Source: JAFGOM01 sp964428385 (GTDB lineage Archaea; Halobacteriota; Methanomicrobia; Methanomicrobiales; Methanospirillaceae). From it: a stretch of 24,750 bases of DNA. The first letter of the stretch is position 1, and every line of letters starts with the position of its first letter. Under the pieces are notes generated by a model, which saw only the letters and a program-made list of their open reading frames with translations, was not told the origin of the DNA and made no database searches. The stretch lies in contig CAYRYR010000035.1 in NCBI GenBank assembly GCA_964428385.1, forward strand, positions 1 through 24,750, in the 5' to 3' direction. Position numbers and translations under genes: made by a program. Positions 24,696-24,750 of the stretch are shown piece after piece.

Positions 24696-24750
24696 CTATG
24701 TATAGTCAGTAACATAACTTTCTTAAATTAAATTTGCCAATTTGAGAGAT

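Overview
The window looks like chromosomal DNA from a methanogenic archaeon of the Methanomicrobiales, with a Methanospirillum-like relative as the best guess. This is an inference from gene content. The sequence is AT-rich with archaeal TATA-like boxes, purine-rich ribosome binding sites and T-tract ends. It carries an apparent coenzyme B (2-oxosuberate) gene cluster, which implies methanogenesis, plus PKD-domain surface proteins and PAS/GAF sensors typical of that order. No rRNA, tRNA or CRISPR array was seen. One run of 100 N (10241-10340) marks an assembly gap.

Layout. At 197-2461 (+) lies a winged-helix/PAS/GAF sensor without a kinase domain. From 2909 to 9376 (+) runs a complete tryptophan operon, trpEGDCFBA, in which successive genes overlap by a few bases. 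It is preceded by a TATA box and a TGTACA palindrome resembling a TRP box. At 9525-13230 (+) is a large secreted subtilisin-like protease with a Ser/Pro/Thr-rich 108-bp tandem-repeat linker (broken by the gap), three PKD domains and a duplicated C-terminal domain. At 13421-15442 (+) is a stand-alone OLD-like ATPase/TOPRIM protein. It converges, with only three bases between stop codons, on a seven-gene minus-strand cluster (22182 down to 15446).

That cluster reads, in transcription order: radical SAM protein, short IorA-like TPP enzyme, AksA (homocitrate synthase), AksD and AksE (homoaconitase large and small subunits), a Cys-rich protein of unknown function, and AksF (homoisocitrate dehydrogenase family). 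AksA-D-E-F elongate 2-oxoglutarate to 2-oxosuberate, the precursor of the 7-mercaptoheptanoyl chain of coenzyme B. The three co-encoded extra proteins sit where the less understood later steps (decarboxylation to 7-oxoheptanoate, sulfur introduction) would be expected. This cluster is the most interesting content of the window.

At 22672-24401 (+) a CheC-like phosphatase is translationally coupled to a soluble PAS histidine kinase. The right end (24488-24695) holds a 208-bp sequence bounded by perfect 11-bp inverted repeats, probably a MITE-like element, containing a CGCAGAGGG tandem motif.

Notable details are that trpF has no ATG, GTG or TTG that would preserve its catalytic cysteine, and instead has an ATA codon correctly placed behind a GGAGGG site; and that a 15-bp tandem repeat lies directly upstream of the promoter of the coenzyme B cluster.
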